Assembly (NCBI RefSeq): GCF_035046505.1
Contig: NC_089823.1
Coordinates: 1,790,767 to 1,854,766 of the forward strand
Direction of reading: 5' to 3'
From: Tiliqua scincoides
Taxonomy: Eukaryota > Chordata > Lepidosauria > Squamata > Scincidae
Length of the DNA stretch: 64,000 bases
This document shows positions 63,816-64,000 of this stretch, in pieces (the stretch's first letter is position 1; each line of letters begins with the position of its first letter). The position numbers were made by a program, and so were the translations under genes. The notes under the pieces were generated by a model, which worked only from the letters and a program-made list of their open reading frames with translations, was not told the origin of the DNA and searched no databases.

Positions 63816-64000
63816 ATGTGTTGAGCAGAGGGATGAGTTCTGGATGCTCACCTCCTAACCAACTCTTCTGTCTGAGCAGTTAAGGACCAGTCCTGGTGCT
63901 GAGTATTGAGAATATTTGCAAACAAGCTGGGGATCCTTCTTGTTCCATTATTTTCTTGGAACAAGAAAACAAGTCAACAAGTGTTCTAGATTTCTCTTAC

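Larger units (their letters stand above)
57205..64000 (+). other. INPPL1: INPPL1 intron 1 (partial), repeat-bearing
   Basis: No further SHIP2 exon is recognisable before the window ends. Visible contents are a GCCT tetranucleotide run (about 57324-57354), a degraded LINE RT remnant (about 58120-58180, reading LIQNAAAGLIIG), a TA microsatellite, hAT-like elements and a SINE with a hAT inside it. Confidence 0.6.

Overview
This is vertebrate nuclear DNA from a sauropsid, most likely a squamate (lizard-type) reptile. It contains multi-exon genes with GT-AG introns, CpG-island promoters, several CR1 LINE copies, tRNA/MIR-like SINEs, L2-type tails, many small hAT-like DNA transposons and a second LINE family whose ORF2 ends in a Cys/His finger. 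I saw no bacterial features.

Seven protein-coding genes can be assembled exon by exon: LRRC51 (+, 679-3691), LAMTOR1 (-, 13654-6643), an SFRP2-like secreted frizzled-related gene (+, 20241-22252), TOMT (+, 26164-30130), ANAPC15 (-, 33849-31315), one folate receptor gene (+, 48530-52097) and the first coding exon of INPPL1/SHIP2 (+, 56999-57204; the rest lies beyond the window). Apart from the SFRP2-like gene, the order and orientation match human 11q13.4 (LRRC51/LRTOMT, LAMTOR1, TOMT, ANAPC15, FOLR cluster, INPPL1). All six complete genes splice in phase. Predicted lengths are 193, 161, 293, 259, 121 and 246 aa, close to family norms. LAMTOR1 and ANAPC15 match the human lengths exactly.

Layout: 1-5.9 kb holds LRRC51 and a nested hAT/LINE. 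5.9-13.9 kb is LAMTOR1 with its CpG island at the right end. 13.9-20.2 kb is gene-free and repeat-rich. 20.2-23.4 kb is the SFRP2-like gene. 23.5-30.7 kb is CR1 debris and TOMT. 31-35.1 kb is ANAPC15 and its CpG island. 35.1-48.5 kb is gene-free, with a nested CR1-in-MITE and several hAT-like elements. 48.5-52.2 kb is the folate receptor. 52.2-56.1 kb is gene-free. 56.3-57.5 kb is the INPPL1 CpG island and exon 1. 57.2-64 kb is INPPL1 intron 1.

The genes are neighbours rather than a pathway. LAMTOR1 acts in lysosomal mTORC1 signalling, ANAPC15 in the anaphase-promoting complex, FOLR in folate uptake, TOMT in hair-cell mechanotransduction and INPPL1 in phosphoinositide signalling. The most notable points are the SFRP2-like gene inside a block that lacks it in mammals, a TOMT that keeps the whole COMT catalytic set, separate LRRC51 and TOMT genes, and transposon nests datable by target-site duplications.
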